DNA from: Pseudomonas aestuarii
GTDB lineage: Bacteria > Pseudomonadota > Gammaproteobacteria > Pseudomonadales > Pseudomonadaceae
Assembly (NCBI RefSeq): GCF_027988105.1
Contig: NZ_JAQJZJ010000012.1
Location: 105,423-169,422, forward strand
Direction of reading: 5' to 3'
Length of the DNA: 64,000 nucleotides
Of this stretch, positions 9,093 through 17,761 are shown piece after piece. Position 1 is the stretch's first letter. Each line of letters starts with the position of its first letter. The notes under the pieces are model-generated. The model was not told where the DNA came from. It saw nothing but the letters and a program-made list of their open reading frames with translations, and made no database searches. A program made the translations under genes and the position numbers.

Positions 9093-10325
9093 TTATCCCA
9101 GTTTGATATTGCTGGCGCCGACGAAACGGTCGTACAGCCAGTACAGCACGAGAATCAGGCCGAGCAGCAAGGAGCCCAGCGCGGCGGCCAGTTCCCAGTT
9201 GTTCGAGCGCTGCATGTGGAAGGCGATGATGTTGCTGATCATCTGCCCATCGGTGCCGCCGACCAGTGCCGGGGTGATGTAGTAACCCACGGAAATGATG
9301 AACACCAGCAGCCCGCCAGCGCTCAGACCCGGCAAGGTCATCGGAAAGTAGATCCGGGCGAAGGCCGGAATCGGCTTGGCGCCGAGTGACATGGCCGCAC
9401 GCAGGTAGCTGGGGTCGATGCCGCGCATCACGCTGTACAGCGGCAGGATCATGAACGGCAGGAGGATATGGGTCATGGCGATGATGGTGGCAAACGAGGT
9501 GTAGAGCATCTCGAACGGCTCATTGATCACGCCGCTGCCGAGCAAAAATGAATTGATCACGCCGTTGGTCTGCAGCAGGGCGATCCAGGCCGTAGTGCGC
9601 ACCAGCAGGGAGGTCCAGAACGGCAGCAGCACCAGCACCAGCATCAGGTTGGCGCGGTTTTCCGGCAGGCCGGCCAGGTAGTAAGCCAGCGGGTAGCCGA
9701 GCAGGGCGCAGGCCAGGGTGATGATCAACGCCATGTTCAGGGTCTTGCCGAACAGCTGCAGGTAGATCTGCGTGTCTTCACGCACTTGGATGCCATGCTC
9801 CGGATCCAGCTCCAGGTCCAGGGCAGTCAGGTAATAGTCGTAGGTGTAGACCTTGCCCGCGCGTTGGATGGCATGCCAGACCTCGGGTTTGCTCCAGTTG
9901 CGGTGGGCCTGCAGCAGGGTCTTGGCACCCTCGCTCTCAAGCTGTTCGGGCTTGAGCCGGCCGATGCGTCGGGCGGTGGTTTTGACCACGCTGGACATGC
10001 CGGTGTAGGCGCGGTTGAACTCCTCGGACAGCTTGCCAGACAGACGCTCCTTGGCCAGGCCATGCAGCTCGCGGGCAAATATATTCAGGGTTGCTTCATC
10101 GGGTACTGCTTTGCCGTCCCAGCGTTGCAGCTCCGCCAGGGTCAGTGGGATCAGTTCGGCCACGGCCGGGTGATATGCGCTGCGCCAGAGCATGCTGCCG
10201 ATGGGCGCAACGAAGGTCAGGAGAATGAAGGCCAGCAACGGCACCACGAAAAGAAAGGCAGTCAGGCGTTTCTTGCTGCGGGCGCTGGCGGCTTGGCCGG
10301 CTTCGGTGGTGGTAAGGGATGACAA
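9093..10325 (-). CDS. ABC transporter permease, PotB/PotH type with long periplasmic insert
   Basis: The first permease of the importer, about 410 residues, longer than the usual 280-320. The extra length is a roughly 120-residue hydrophilic segment between the first hydrophobic helix (AFLFVVPLLAFILLTFV) and the core, probably periplasmic; such long permeases are known in Pseudomonas amine/GABA-type importers. The EAA loop reads YLRAAMSLGAKPIPAF. I prefer the TTG start at 10325 because GAGGAG lies 7 bases upstream. A GTG at 10382 is also in frame, but it falls at the edge of a perfect 11-bp hairpin and has no clear ribosome binding site. Confidence 0.88.
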   Translation of the reverse strand: MSSLTTTEAGQAASARSKKRLTAFLFVVPLLAFILLTFVAPIGSMLWRSAYHPAVAELIPLTLAELQRWDGKAVPDEATLNIFARELHGLAKERLSGKLSEEFNRAYTGMSSVVKTTARRIGRLKPEQLESEGAKTLLQAHRNWSKPEVWHAIQRAGKVYTYDYYLTALDLELDPEHGIQVREDTQIYLQLFGKTLNMALIITLACALLGYPLAYYLAGLPENRANLMLVLVLLPFWTSLLVRTTAWIALLQTNGVINSFLLGSGVINEPFEMLYTSFATIIAMTHILLPFMILPLYSVMRGIDPSYLRAAMSLGAKPIPAFARIYFPMTLPGLSAGGLLVFIISVGYYITPALVGGTDGQMISNIIAFHMQRSNNWELAAALGSLLLGLILVLYWLYDRFVGASNIKLG

Positions 10326-10353
10326 GCGGCGACTCCTCGACGGCGCGATGGCA

Positions 10354-10380
10354 GTGCCCTTCTCTGTGGGAGAAGGGCAC
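10354..10380 (-). promoter_or_regulatory. Intercistronic hairpin between binding-protein and permease genes
   Basis: Perfect inverted repeat with 11-bp arms (GTGCCCTTCTC at 10354-10364, GAGAAGGGCAC at 10370-10380) and a five-base loop. It begins 9 bp after the stop of the binding-protein gene in the direction of transcription. No U-tract follows, so it is more likely an mRNA-stabilising or partial-termination structure that raises binding protein over permease expression. Confidence 0.7.
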
Positions 10381-10389
10381 ACGCAGGTA

Positions 10390-11463
10390 TTACTTCAACA
10401 GCCACTCGTTGAATTTCTCGCCGAGCGACTCACCGTAATCCGCCCAGAACTCCGAGCCGGCCTGGATGCCTTGATCCAGGTGTGCGGTCGGCAGGTGCGG
10501 TGCAGCAGCCGGGTCCATCATCGGGGTGGACGACTTGCGGGTCGGGCCGTAGGCGACATCCGACATGCCGGCCAGTGGCTTGGATTGAGTGGCGTAGGCG
10601 ATGAACTTGAGGGCCAGGTCTTTCTTCGGCGAACCTTTCAGTACGGCCCAGGCATCGAGGTCATAGACGTGGCCGTCCCAGACGATGACGAAGGGCTTGC
10701 CTTCCTGGCGGATGGCGTCATAGAAGCGACCATTGGCCGATTGCACCAGCACCGCCCCGCCATCGTTGAGTAGCTGGGGGGCCTGCGACCAGGAGTCGAA
10801 CCAGACCACGTCGTCCTTGATCGTGGCCAGCTTGTCGAAGGCGCGTTGCTGGCCTTCGGGGGTCGCCAGCACCTCGTAGACCTCGGCTGGCGCTACGCCG
10901 TCGGCCAATAGCGCCCACTCCATGTTGACTTGCGGGCGTTTGCGCATGGCGCGTTTGCCGGGGATTTTTTTGGTGTCGAAGAAGTCATTGACCGACGTGG
11001 CCTCGGTGCCGCCGATGGTGTCCTTGTTGTAGGCGAACACGACCGACCAGACGATATTGCCGACTGCGCATTCGTTGGACAGGGCTTCAGGGATGAAGTC
11101 CTGCTCTGCGGGAGTGCCATCGACACCAGCCGGCAGGATGTCATGCGGAATGACCTCAAGCAGGCCTTCGGAGCAGGCGCGTTCGAGGTCGATTACTTCG
11201 AGGTCGACCACGTCCCACTGGATATTGCCGGACTCGACCTGGGCTTTCATCTCGGCCACGCCGCCTGAATAATCCTCGAACAGCACCTTGACCCCGGTGT
11301 CCTTCTGGAACGGGTCGATCATGTGGGTTTTCTGTGCCGCGCCATAGGCGCCGCCCCATGAGACTACGGTCAGACTTTCTTCGGCGCTGGCGGCGAAGGT
11401 GGCCGTGCCTAACGCTGCAGCCAAAGCGAATGTGGAAAAGCGGGTGGTCAGTGATCTAGCCAT
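10390..11463 (-). CDS. Periplasmic substrate-binding protein, PotD/PotF type
   Basis: A 357-residue exported binding protein of the polyamine class. The N-terminus has a typical Sec signal peptide with cleavage expected after ASA-EE (about residue 27). The mature start SLTVVSWGGAYGAAQK is the hallmark opening of this family. GGAG precedes the ATG. It lies between the ATPase and permease genes. The order ATPase, binding protein, permease, permease is the one I recall for the P. aeruginosa agtABCD (GABA / aminovalerate) operon, so amino-carboxylates are as plausible as polyamines. Confidence 0.93.
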   Translation of the reverse strand: MARSLTTRFSTFALAAALGTATFAASAEESLTVVSWGGAYGAAQKTHMIDPFQKDTGVKVLFEDYSGGVAEMKAQVESGNIQWDVVDLEVIDLERACSEGLLEVIPHDILPAGVDGTPAEQDFIPEALSNECAVGNIVWSVVFAYNKDTIGGTEATSVNDFFDTKKIPGKRAMRKRPQVNMEWALLADGVAPAEVYEVLATPEGQQRAFDKLATIKDDVVWFDSWSQAPQLLNDGGAVLVQSANGRFYDAIRQEGKPFVIVWDGHVYDLDAWAVLKGSPKKDLALKFIAYATQSKPLAGMSDVAYGPTRKSSTPMMDPAAAPHLPTAHLDQGIQAGSEFWADYGESLGEKFNEWLLK

Positions 11464-11493
11464 TGCTGTGCTCCATTGCTTTTAGTTGTGGGG

Positions 11494-12612
11494 TTATTGC
11501 GTAGTCGACGTGGCGGGTCGGTCGAGCGCCTGGCTGTCCTGGGGCAACCAGGCCAGAGCGACCTCATCCTTGTGGCTGAACTGCGGGGCCGAGCTGTCGT
11601 TCAGGTTCTTCACCACCAGTTCGGTGCCATCGCTGGTCTCGAAGTGGTAGCGAATGTATTCGCCGACATAGTGGCGGGTTACGAAGCGTGCCTTGATCTG
11701 GTTGCCGGCAGTGCCGAGGCGGTCGGTGAAGGAGAGTTTTTCCGGGCGAATCGAGACGGTGGTCGGCAGGCCGACTTCGCAACAGTTGGCCTTCAGGCTG
11801 CTGATCAGGCCGCCATCTTCCAGGCGCACGTCGACAGTGTCGTCGCCGACCGCCGCGATGGTGCCCTTGAGCTTGTTGCTTTCGCCGATGAAGTCGGCCA
11901 CGAACAGGTTGGCCGGACGCTCGTACAGCACATGGGGCGCGGCACATTGCTGGACGATGCCGTTGTTGAACACGGCGATGCGGTCGGACATGGTCAGCGC
12001 TTCGGTCTGATCATGGGTGACGTAGATCACCGTGAAACCGAGTTGCTCATGCAGGCGCTTGATCTCGAACTGCATCTGTTCGCGCAGCTTCTTGTCGAGG
12101 GCGCCGAGCGGCTCGTCCATCAGGACGATATCCGGGGCGAAGATCAGGGCGCGAGCCAGGGCCACGCGCTGGCGCTGGCCGCCGGACAGTTGCCCGGGAA
12201 AGCGATTGCCGAAATCCAGCAGTTCGACCAGCGACAGGTACTCGTCGACCTTGGCATTGATTTCGTCTTTGGGCCTTTTGCGGATTTTCAGCGGGTAGGC
12301 GAGGTTCTCGCGCAGGGTCATGTGCGGAAACAGGGCGTACTGCTGGAACACCATGCCGATGTTGCGGGCGTAGGGTGCGATGCTGGTGACCGAGCGGCCG
12401 TTGATCAGGATCTCGCCGCTGGTCACGTCCTCGAAGCCGGCGAGCATCATCAGGCAGGTGGTCTTGCCGGAGCCGGAGGGGCCGAGCAGGGTGATGAATT
12501 CGCCCTTTGCCACATCCAGGTTGAAATCCTTGACCACCAGGGTCTTGTGGTCGTAAGTCTTCTTCACATTGGTGAATTGTAGAAACGGTTTGTCCCCAGC
12601 TTGCTCAGCCAT
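11494..12612 (-). CDS. ABC transporter ATP-binding protein, PotA type
   Basis: A 372-residue ATPase energising the importer. Walker A is GPSGSGKTT, the signature is LSGGQRQRVALARAL, Walker B is DIVLMDEPLGALD, and the H-loop is VTHDQTEA. The C-terminal third is a TOBE-like regulatory domain (about residues 285-360). The start is set at the ATG at 12612 because GGGGAGG precedes it at good spacing; a longer in-frame extension to 12762 has no such site and is not conserved-looking. It is the first gene of the operon. Confidence 0.95.
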   Translation of the reverse strand: MAEQAGDKPFLQFTNVKKTYDHKTLVVKDFNLDVAKGEFITLLGPSGSGKTTCLMMLAGFEDVTSGEILINGRSVTSIAPYARNIGMVFQQYALFPHMTLRENLAYPLKIRKRPKDEINAKVDEYLSLVELLDFGNRFPGQLSGGQRQRVALARALIFAPDIVLMDEPLGALDKKLREQMQFEIKRLHEQLGFTVIYVTHDQTEALTMSDRIAVFNNGIVQQCAAPHVLYERPANLFVADFIGESNKLKGTIAAVGDDTVDVRLEDGGLISSLKANCCEVGLPTTVSIRPEKLSFTDRLGTAGNQIKARFVTRHYVGEYIRYHFETSDGTELVVKNLNDSSAPQFSHKDEVALAWLPQDSQALDRPATSTTQ

Positions 12613-13077
12613 AATCCTCCCCAGCTCCCCATCAAAACAGGTGTCTCGCGTGTGGCATTCACCTGAGCGCTTCAGCCAGCTGTCCCGTCCTGCGTGAGGG
12701 CGGGCAGCTGTTATGTAAATAACAAAAAGCAATAAGCGCGCCAGCCAGCAATAACCGTGCACGGCTTCGCTGTGGCTGTTCCTTAGCCTAGTTCAGCTTG
12801 GGTTTTGCGCTAGTGGGGGTGGGAGAAGTGGTAACAACAGGTGGGGAAGGGGGGCTACCAGCCGAAACGCACCGGGCTGGTGCGCGGTGCACGGGGGCTG
12901 TCGAGGTTGCGGTGCGGGCGCCGCGAAACGTCAACAGACTCCTGGTTCGCATCACCGCTCATTTGTCGTGGAGTCCCATGCGCCATTAGCCATCGGCTTG
13001 TAGGAGCCGGCCATGCCGGCGATTCGCACGCATGGTGTGCTCCTACATGGTTGCGACATTTGCACCCTGTCGCGACT
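12613..13077. other. Non-coding region upstream of the importer operon, with operator-like and REP-like repeats
   Basis: This 465-bp gap holds the importer promoter. A small perfect palindrome TGTTAT-GTAA-ATAACA at 12709-12724 lies about 97 bp upstream of the ATPase start in the only AT-rich stretch and could be an operator. The right half carries a REP-like repeat (listed separately). The rRNA methyltransferase gene to the right also runs leftward and ends at 13078. Confidence 0.4.
12999..13047. repeat. REP-like palindromic repeat
   Basis: TGTAGGAGCCGGC(CAT)GCCGGCGATTCGC begins at 12999 and resembles the Pseudomonas REP core in which GTGGGAGC/GTAGGAGC precedes a palindromic GCCGGC..GCCGGC. 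A partial inverted tail GCTCCTAC follows at 13039-13046. It lies just after the stop of the rRNA methyltransferase gene. Confidence 0.7.
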
Positions 13078-14274
13078 CTAGCTGTTGGGCAGCAGGCGGC
13101 AGGTCAGCGACTTGATGTAGCGGGTCTCGGCGATGGCCGGGTGCACCGGATGATCGGGGCCCTGGGCGCCGCGTTCGAGCAGCTGGATGTTGCGATCCAG
13201 GTGGCGGGCGCTGGTCAGCAGGATGTTCTGCAGGTCGTCTTCCGGCAGGTGCATGGAGCAGGAGGCGCTGACCAGGATGCCGTCCTTGTTGAGCAGGCGC
13301 ATGGCCGCTTCGTTGAGGCGACGGTAGGCGGCCTCGCCGTTCTTCAGGTCCTTCTTGCGCTTGATGAAGGCAGGTGGATCGGCGATCACCACGTCGAAGC
13401 GCTCTTCGGCGTTTTTCAGTTCCTTGAGGGCGGCGAACACGTCGCCCTCGATGCAGGCAACTTGTTCGGACAGGCCATTGAGGGCGGCGTTGCGCTCGAC
13501 GCCATCGAGGGCGAAGGCCGAGGCGTCCACGCACATCACTTCAGAGGCGCCGAAGGCCGCCGCTTGCACGCCCCAGCCGCCGATATAGCTGAACAGGTCG
13601 AGCACCCGCTTGCCTTTGACGTAGGGTGCCAGGCGCGCACGGTTCATGCGGTGGTCGAAGAACCAGCCGGTCTTCTGCCCCTCGATCACCGGTGCTTCGA
13701 ACTTCACCCCGTTCTCTTCCAGCGCCACCCATTCCGGCACCACACCGAAAACGGTGTCGACATAACGCTCGAGACCTTCGGCGTCACGGGCGGCGGAGTC
13801 GTTCTTGAGCAGGATGCCGCTCGGCTTGATCACCTGGATCAGGGCGGCGAGCACCTCATCCTTGTGCCGTTCCATGGTGGCGGAGGCCAGTTGCACCACC
13901 AGGATATCGAAGAAGCGATCCACCACCAGGCCCGGCAGCAGGTCGGAGTCGCCGAATACCAGGCGATAGCAGGGCTGGTCGAACAGGCGCTCGCGCAGGG
14001 ACAGGGCGACGTTGATGCGGTGCACCAGCAGGGACTTGTCCAGTACATGCTTGACGTCGCGCGACAGCAGGCGGGCGCAGATCAGGTTGTTCGGGCTCAG
14101 CGCGACCACCCCCAGCGCCTTGCCGCCGGCGGCTTCGAGAATCGCCTGGTCGCCCGCGGCAAAGCCGTGCAACGGCGTGGCGGCGACATCGATTTCGTTG
14201 CTGTACACCCACAGATGGCCGGCCCGCAGGCGTCGATCGGCGTTGGCTTTGAGCCGCAAGCTGGGCAGGGACAT
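13078..14274 (-). CDS. rlmI: Class I SAM-dependent rRNA methyltransferase, RlmI-like
   Basis: A 398-residue enzyme of the COG1092 family, matching the length of E. coli RlmI (23S rRNA m5C1962 methyltransferase). An N-terminal PUA-like domain opens with LRLKANADRRLRAGHLWVYSNEI. The Rossmann domain has the SAM-binding segment VLDLFSYIGGWGVQAAAFGA and the catalytic-type motif DVVIADPPAF (DPPxF), followed by a SCSMHL segment. GGAG precedes the ATG. It is monocistronic between a REP-like repeat and the divergent HDOD gene. The exact methylated base is inferred from family only. Confidence 0.9.
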   Translation of the reverse strand: MSLPSLRLKANADRRLRAGHLWVYSNEIDVAATPLHGFAAGDQAILEAAGGKALGVVALSPNNLICARLLSRDVKHVLDKSLLVHRINVALSLRERLFDQPCYRLVFGDSDLLPGLVVDRFFDILVVQLASATMERHKDEVLAALIQVIKPSGILLKNDSAARDAEGLERYVDTVFGVVPEWVALEENGVKFEAPVIEGQKTGWFFDHRMNRARLAPYVKGKRVLDLFSYIGGWGVQAAAFGASEVMCVDASAFALDGVERNAALNGLSEQVACIEGDVFAALKELKNAEERFDVVIADPPAFIKRKKDLKNGEAAYRRLNEAAMRLLNKDGILVSASCSMHLPEDDLQNILLTSARHLDRNIQLLERGAQGPDHPVHPAIAETRYIKSLTCRLLPNS

Positions 14275-14432
14275 GGGGTGTTCTCCGGAAAAAGAGCGCG
14301 ATTATAGCTGGTTCGCCAAGCGCAGGCGCAGGTCGGACGGGCTTTCCATCGCATCGCAGAATATTTGCGGCTTGCTCGGGCAGGGGGCAATCCGGCTACA
14401 CTCTGGCCTTCTGCCATTATTGTCGACTCGCC

Positions 14433-15299
14433 ATGGCCCACGTCCTCTCAGCCGAACAGATCCACAAAGCCCTGCAAGGCATCAGCGTGCCGCCGCAGCC
14501 ACAGATCATGGTCGACCTGCAGATGGAGCAGGTCATGCCCAATCCCGACCTGAAGGCCATTGCCAGGCTGATCAGCCAGGACCCCGGGTTGTCCGGGGCG
14601 TTGTTGAAGATCGTCAACTCGCCGTTCTTCGGCCTGACCAACCGCATCGCCTCGATCCAGCAGGCGGTCAACCTGCTCGGTTGCGACACGGTGATCAACC
14701 TGATCAATGCCCAGTCGATCAAGGGCGAACTCAGCGACGAGGCGATCGTCACCCTCAACCGCTTCTGGGATACCGCCCAGGACGTGGCCATGACCTGCCT
14801 GACCCTGGCCAAGCGGATTGGTTACCAGTCGCCGGATGAGGCCTACACGCTCGGGCTGTTCCATAACTGCGGCATTCCACTGATGGTCAAGCGCTTCCCC
14901 GGTTTCATGACGGTGCTGGAGGAGGCCTATTACAGCGCCGGCAGCGAGTTGCGGGTGGTCGACACCGAAAATCGCCTGCTCAACACCAATCATGCGGTGG
15001 TCGGCTATTTCACTGCCAAGTCGTGGAACCTGCCGCTGCACCTGTGCGAGGCCATCGCCAGTCATCACGATGCCCTGGCGATCTTCAGCGACGACTCCGG
15101 TCGCGATGCCCAGCTGAAGACTCTATTGGCGATTCTGAAGATGGCCGAGCACATCTGTGAAAGCCACCGGGTGCTGGGCGGCCAGGCCGAGGACCATGAG
15201 TGGCAGAGCATCGAGCAGCTGGTGCTGGAGTATGTCGGCCTGTCCGAGTCCGACTTCGAGTACCTGCGCGAGAGTATCCGCGAGCTGGGCGAGGCCTGA
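14433..15299 (+). CDS. HDOD domain signalling protein
   Basis: A 288-residue protein dominated by an HDOD domain (about residues 25-225), an HD-GYP relative that normally lacks the metal-binding residues. The opening LQMEQVMPNPDLKAIARLISQDPGLSGALLKIVNSPFFG and the segment NLLGCDTVINLINAQSI are characteristic. HDOD proteins act in signal transduction and motility or biofilm control, often with cyclic-di-GMP components. The ATG at 14433 has only a weak ribosome binding site. It is divergent from the RlmI-like gene. Confidence 0.9.
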   Translation: MAHVLSAEQIHKALQGISVPPQPQIMVDLQMEQVMPNPDLKAIARLISQDPGLSGALLKIVNSPFFGLTNRIASIQQAVNLLGCDTVINLINAQSIKGELSDEAIVTLNRFWDTAQDVAMTCLTLAKRIGYQSPDEAYTLGLFHNCGIPLMVKRFPGFMTVLEEAYYSAGSELRVVDTENRLLNTNHAVVGYFTAKSWNLPLHLCEAIASHHDALAIFSDDSGRDAQLKTLLAILKMAEHICESHRVLGGQAEDHEWQSIEQLVLEYVGLSESDFEYLRESIRELGEA

Positions 15300-15303
15300 T
15301 TCA

Positions 15304-15344
15304 CCGCGGCCGACAAGGGGTCAGGAATTGCCCCGCGGCCGCGG
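15304..15344. terminator. Nested GC hairpin between convergent HDOD and DUF2388 genes
   Basis: Outer arms CCGCGGCC (15304-15311) and GGCCGCGG (15337-15344), with inner GGGG/CCCC arms (15317-15320 and 15331-15334). It lies between two convergent stops. No T-tract follows, so a terminator role is only suggested by position. Confidence 0.35.
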
Positions 15345-15360
15345 CATGTTTGCGGGCCTG

Positions 15361-15666
15361 CTACTGCTGCTCGGCGGCGAGGATGGCGCTGGCCAATTGC
15401 ATGTCGCTGGCCTGCAGGTCGGGATGCTCGGCACGTAATTGCTTGAGCGCCGCCTCCAGGTAAGGGCCGCGAATTTCCCCGCCGCTGGCGACATAGCTGC
15501 TGGCATCGTCACGCGCAGGCACGATCAGCTTCTTGTCCTTGAAGGTCAGGTAGGTCGAGGCGGTGGTCGCGCCGGACGAGAGGATGTCGCGCACCGTGCT
15601 GTCCGCGAATGTCGGCGCAGTGAAGACGAAGAGTGCGGCAAAGAGTAACGGACCAAAGCGGCTCAT
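15361..15666 (-). CDS. DUF2388 domain-containing small exported protein
   Basis: A 101-residue protein with a Sec signal peptide (hydrophobic core LLFAALFVFTAPTFA, cleavage after FADS-like site at about residue 22) and a mature domain typical of the Pseudomonas DUF2388 family: DILSSGATTASTYLTFKDKK, then a short helical tail with ASDMQLASAILAAEQQ. The function is unknown. GGAG precedes the ATG. Its 5' flank contains a perfect 9-bp hairpin only 18 bp upstream of the start. Confidence 0.88.
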   Translation of the reverse strand: MSRFGPLLFAALFVFTAPTFADSTVRDILSSGATTASTYLTFKDKKLIVPARDDASSYVASGGEIRGPYLEAALKQLRAEHPDLQASDMQLASAILAAEQQ

Positions 15667-15683
15667 AGGGGTGACTCCGGTAG

Positions 15684-15706
15684 AGGACTCTTTTTATAAG
15701 AGTCCT
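15684..15706 (-). promoter_or_regulatory. Hairpin in the leader of the DUF2388 gene
   Basis: Perfect 9-bp inverted repeat AGGACTCTT / AAGAGTCCT (15684-15692 and 15698-15706) with loop TTTAT. It ends 18 bp upstream of the DUF2388 start codon. It could be an operator or a 5' UTR structure. Confidence 0.5.
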
Positions 15707-15776
15707 GCTTGCCGCCAGGGGTTCCAGAGGCCTGCCGGTAAAGCCGCGCTCAGGAACCTGGTTGAAACCGACGCCG

Positions 15777-16388
15777 CTAGTCGCTGGCACCTGTTTGCAG
15801 GTAGTACTGCTGCAACCCCGCCAGCGTCAGGTGGCCGGTCTGGCTAAAGCCGTGGCGCAGGTACAGCGCCAGATTGCGTGGCTCGGCGGTTTCCAGGGCG
15901 ACCCGCAGGCAACCGTGCTGGCGGAGATGCTCCAGGGTCTGGGACAGCAGCAAGCTGCCGATGCCGCGACCTTGCTGGTCGGGCGCCACGGCGATGAACT
16001 CGATGCGCGCGCTGTCGTGGTGGCGCAGCTGCTGGTCGAAGGCCTCCAGTAGCTGGTCGAGCCGGGCCAGGCAGTCGGTGCCGCACTGCTGGCGGATCGA
16101 CTGGCCGATGGCCTGCACGCTGCTGGCGCTGGGCTGTGGGTTGGTCAGGCTGAAATACGTGGCGCCGACCAGCTGCTCGGCCTGCCAGGCGCCGAGGGTT
16201 GGCAGGCCGTTGGCGCGGTGAAAGCGTTGATACGCCGCCAGGTAGGCGCGGCGGCGTTGGGCAAACCCTGTACGTTCGGCGAACAGATACCAGCTCAGGC
16301 TGGGATCGCCGGCAAAGGCCCGGTCGAGCAGGTCGAGGGCTGCGTCATCCTGCGCCGTCGTGAGCGGCGCGAGGAGCAGTGGATTCAC
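15777..16388 (-). CDS. GNAT family N-acetyltransferase
   Basis: A 203-residue acetyltransferase. The acetyl-CoA pocket motif is visible as IAVAPDQQGRGIGSLLLSQTLEH (the V-x-x-x-QGRGIG pyrophosphate loop), followed by the segment LRVALETAEPRNLALYLRHGF. The start is set at the GTG at 16388, which overlaps the stop of the upstream NfeD gene as GTGA; a longer extension reads into that gene and is unlikely. It is the third gene of an SPFH-NfeD-GNAT operon. The acceptor substrate is unknown. Confidence 0.87.
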   Translation of the reverse strand: MNPLLLAPLTTAQDDAALDLLDRAFAGDPSLSWYLFAERTGFAQRRRAYLAAYQRFHRANGLPTLGAWQAEQLVGATYFSLTNPQPSASSVQAIGQSIRQQCGTDCLARLDQLLEAFDQQLRHHDSARIEFIAVAPDQQGRGIGSLLLSQTLEHLRQHGCLRVALETAEPRNLALYLRHGFSQTGHLTLAGLQQYYLQTGASD

Positions 16389-16834
16389 CCGCTGGCTTCG
16401 ACTTTCAGCAGCACGCCGTCCTGGCCGATCACCTTGACCTTGCTGCCGGCCGGCAGATCCGGGCCGCTGACCAGCCACAGGGTGTCGCCGGCCTTGATCT
16501 TGCCGTGGCCAGCGTTGATGGCTTCATGCAGGACGAACTGGCGGCCCACCAGTTCACTGCCGCGGCGGTTCAGCCCCGGTTGATCGGAGGGTTTGGCGGC
16601 GGTGCGTTGGCGGCGCCACCAGTACACCGCGGTCAGCACCGAGAAGGCACCGAACAGGATGAACTGCAGGGCCCAGGGCAGCGCCGGGAACAGGTAGGTC
16701 AGCACGCCAACGCTGGCGGCGGCGATGCCGATCCACAGCAGGTAACCGCCCGCGCCGAACACCTCGAGGATCAGCAGCAGGGTGCCGATGGCCAGCCAGT
16801 TCCAATACGACAGGTGCTGCAAGTAGTCCCACAT
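16385..16834 (-). CDS. NfeD family membrane protein
   Basis: A 149-residue protein with three clustered hydrophobic helices (about residues 12-75) and a C-terminal OB-fold domain (about 95-149: GSELVGRQFVLHEAINAGHGKIKAGDTLW). This is the short NfeD type that partners SPFH proteins in membrane microdomains. It begins 3 bp after the stop of the SPFH gene and overlaps the GNAT start, so the three are one transcript. Confidence 0.92.
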   Translation of the reverse strand: MWDYLQHLSYWNWLAIGTLLLILEVFGAGGYLLWIGIAAASVGVLTYLFPALPWALQFILFGAFSVLTAVYWWRRQRTAAKPSDQPGLNRRGSELVGRQFVLHEAINAGHGKIKAGDTLWLVSGPDLPAGSKVKVIGQDGVLLKVEASG

Positions 16835-16837
16835 CGC

Positions 16838-17761
16838 TTAACCCTGTTTGTTGTCACCGAAGGTGGCTTTGACGATTTCACCGATACCGCTGACCGCGCC
16901 GATCACCTGGCTGGCTTCCAGCGGCATGAGGATCACCTTGCTGTTGTTGGCGCTGGCCAACTGGCCGAGGGCATCGATGTATTTCTGCGCGACGAAGTAG
17001 TTGATCGCCTGCACGTTACCGTCAGCGATGGCGACCGAGACCACCCGGGTGGCTTCGGCTTCGGCGCCGGCTGCGCGTTCGCGGGCCTCGGCTTCGAGGA
17101 AGGCCGCCTGGCGTTCACCCTCGGCCTCGAGGATCTGCGCCTGCTTCTTGCCTTCGGCGGTAAGAATGGCGGCGGCGCGCAGGCCTTCGGCCTCGAGAAT
17201 CTGCGCGCGCTTGATCCGTTCGGCCTTCATCTGCCCGGACATGGCGGCCATCAGGTCGGCCGGCGGGCTGATGTCCTTGATCTCGATGCGGGTGATCTTG
17301 ATGCCCCAAGGCGCGGTCGCCTCATCCACGGTACGCAACAGTTTCTCGTTGATCGCATCGCGCTGGCTGAGCATGGCATCGAGTTCCATGGAGCCGAGCA
17401 CGGTGCGGATATTGGTCTGCAGCAGGTTGCGGATCGCATGGGTGAGGTTGTTCACCTCGTAGGCGGCCTGGGCGGCGTTGATCACCTGGAAGAAGCACAC
17501 CGCATCGATCTGCACCGTGGCGTTGTCGGAGGTGATCACTTCCTGCGGCGGAATATCCAGCACGGTTTCCATGACGCTGAGCTTGTGACCGATGCGGTCC
17601 ATCACCGGCACGATGATGTTCAGCCCCGGATTGAGGGTGTTGGTGTAGCGGCCGAAACGCTCGACCGTCCACTGGGAACCCTGGGGCACCACTTTGAAAC
17701 CCATAAAGACCACGGCGACGGCCAGGCCGACGAAGAGAAAGATCACACTGCCGATTTCCAT
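16838..17761 (-). CDS. SPFH/band-7 membrane protein (paraslipin/QmcA type)
   Basis: A 307-residue protein with an N-terminal membrane anchor (VIFLFVGLAVAVVFMGF), an SPFH domain starting VVPQGSQWTVERFGRYTNTL, and a long Ala/Glu-rich helical region (about residues 185-240). Family members form oligomeric membrane scaffolds that affect membrane proteases and microdomains. AAGGA precedes the ATG. It leads an operon with NfeD, the known partner class, which supports the assignment. Confidence 0.94.
   Translation of the reverse strand: MEIGSVIFLFVGLAVAVVFMGFKVVPQGSQWTVERFGRYTNTLNPGLNIIVPVMDRIGHKLSVMETVLDIPPQEVITSDNATVQIDAVCFFQVINAAQAAYEVNNLTHAIRNLLQTNIRTVLGSMELDAMLSQRDAINEKLLRTVDEATAPWGIKITRIEIKDISPPADLMAAMSGQMKAERIKRAQILEAEGLRAAAILTAEGKKQAQILEAEGERQAAFLEAEARERAAGAEAEATRVVSVAIADGNVQAINYFVAQKYIDALGQLASANNSKVILMPLEASQVIGAVSGIGEIVKATFGDNKQG

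Noticed and set aside
8231..12612. Naming the importer operon agtABCD or potFGHI
   Set aside because: Gene order fits agtABCD from memory, but substrate and identity cannot be read from sequence alone, so no symbol is given.
12841..14307. Long open frame on the + strand opposite the RlmI-like gene
   Set aside because: It is antisense to a complete, motif-bearing gene, has a composition that follows the other strand's codon bias, and no recognisable domain.
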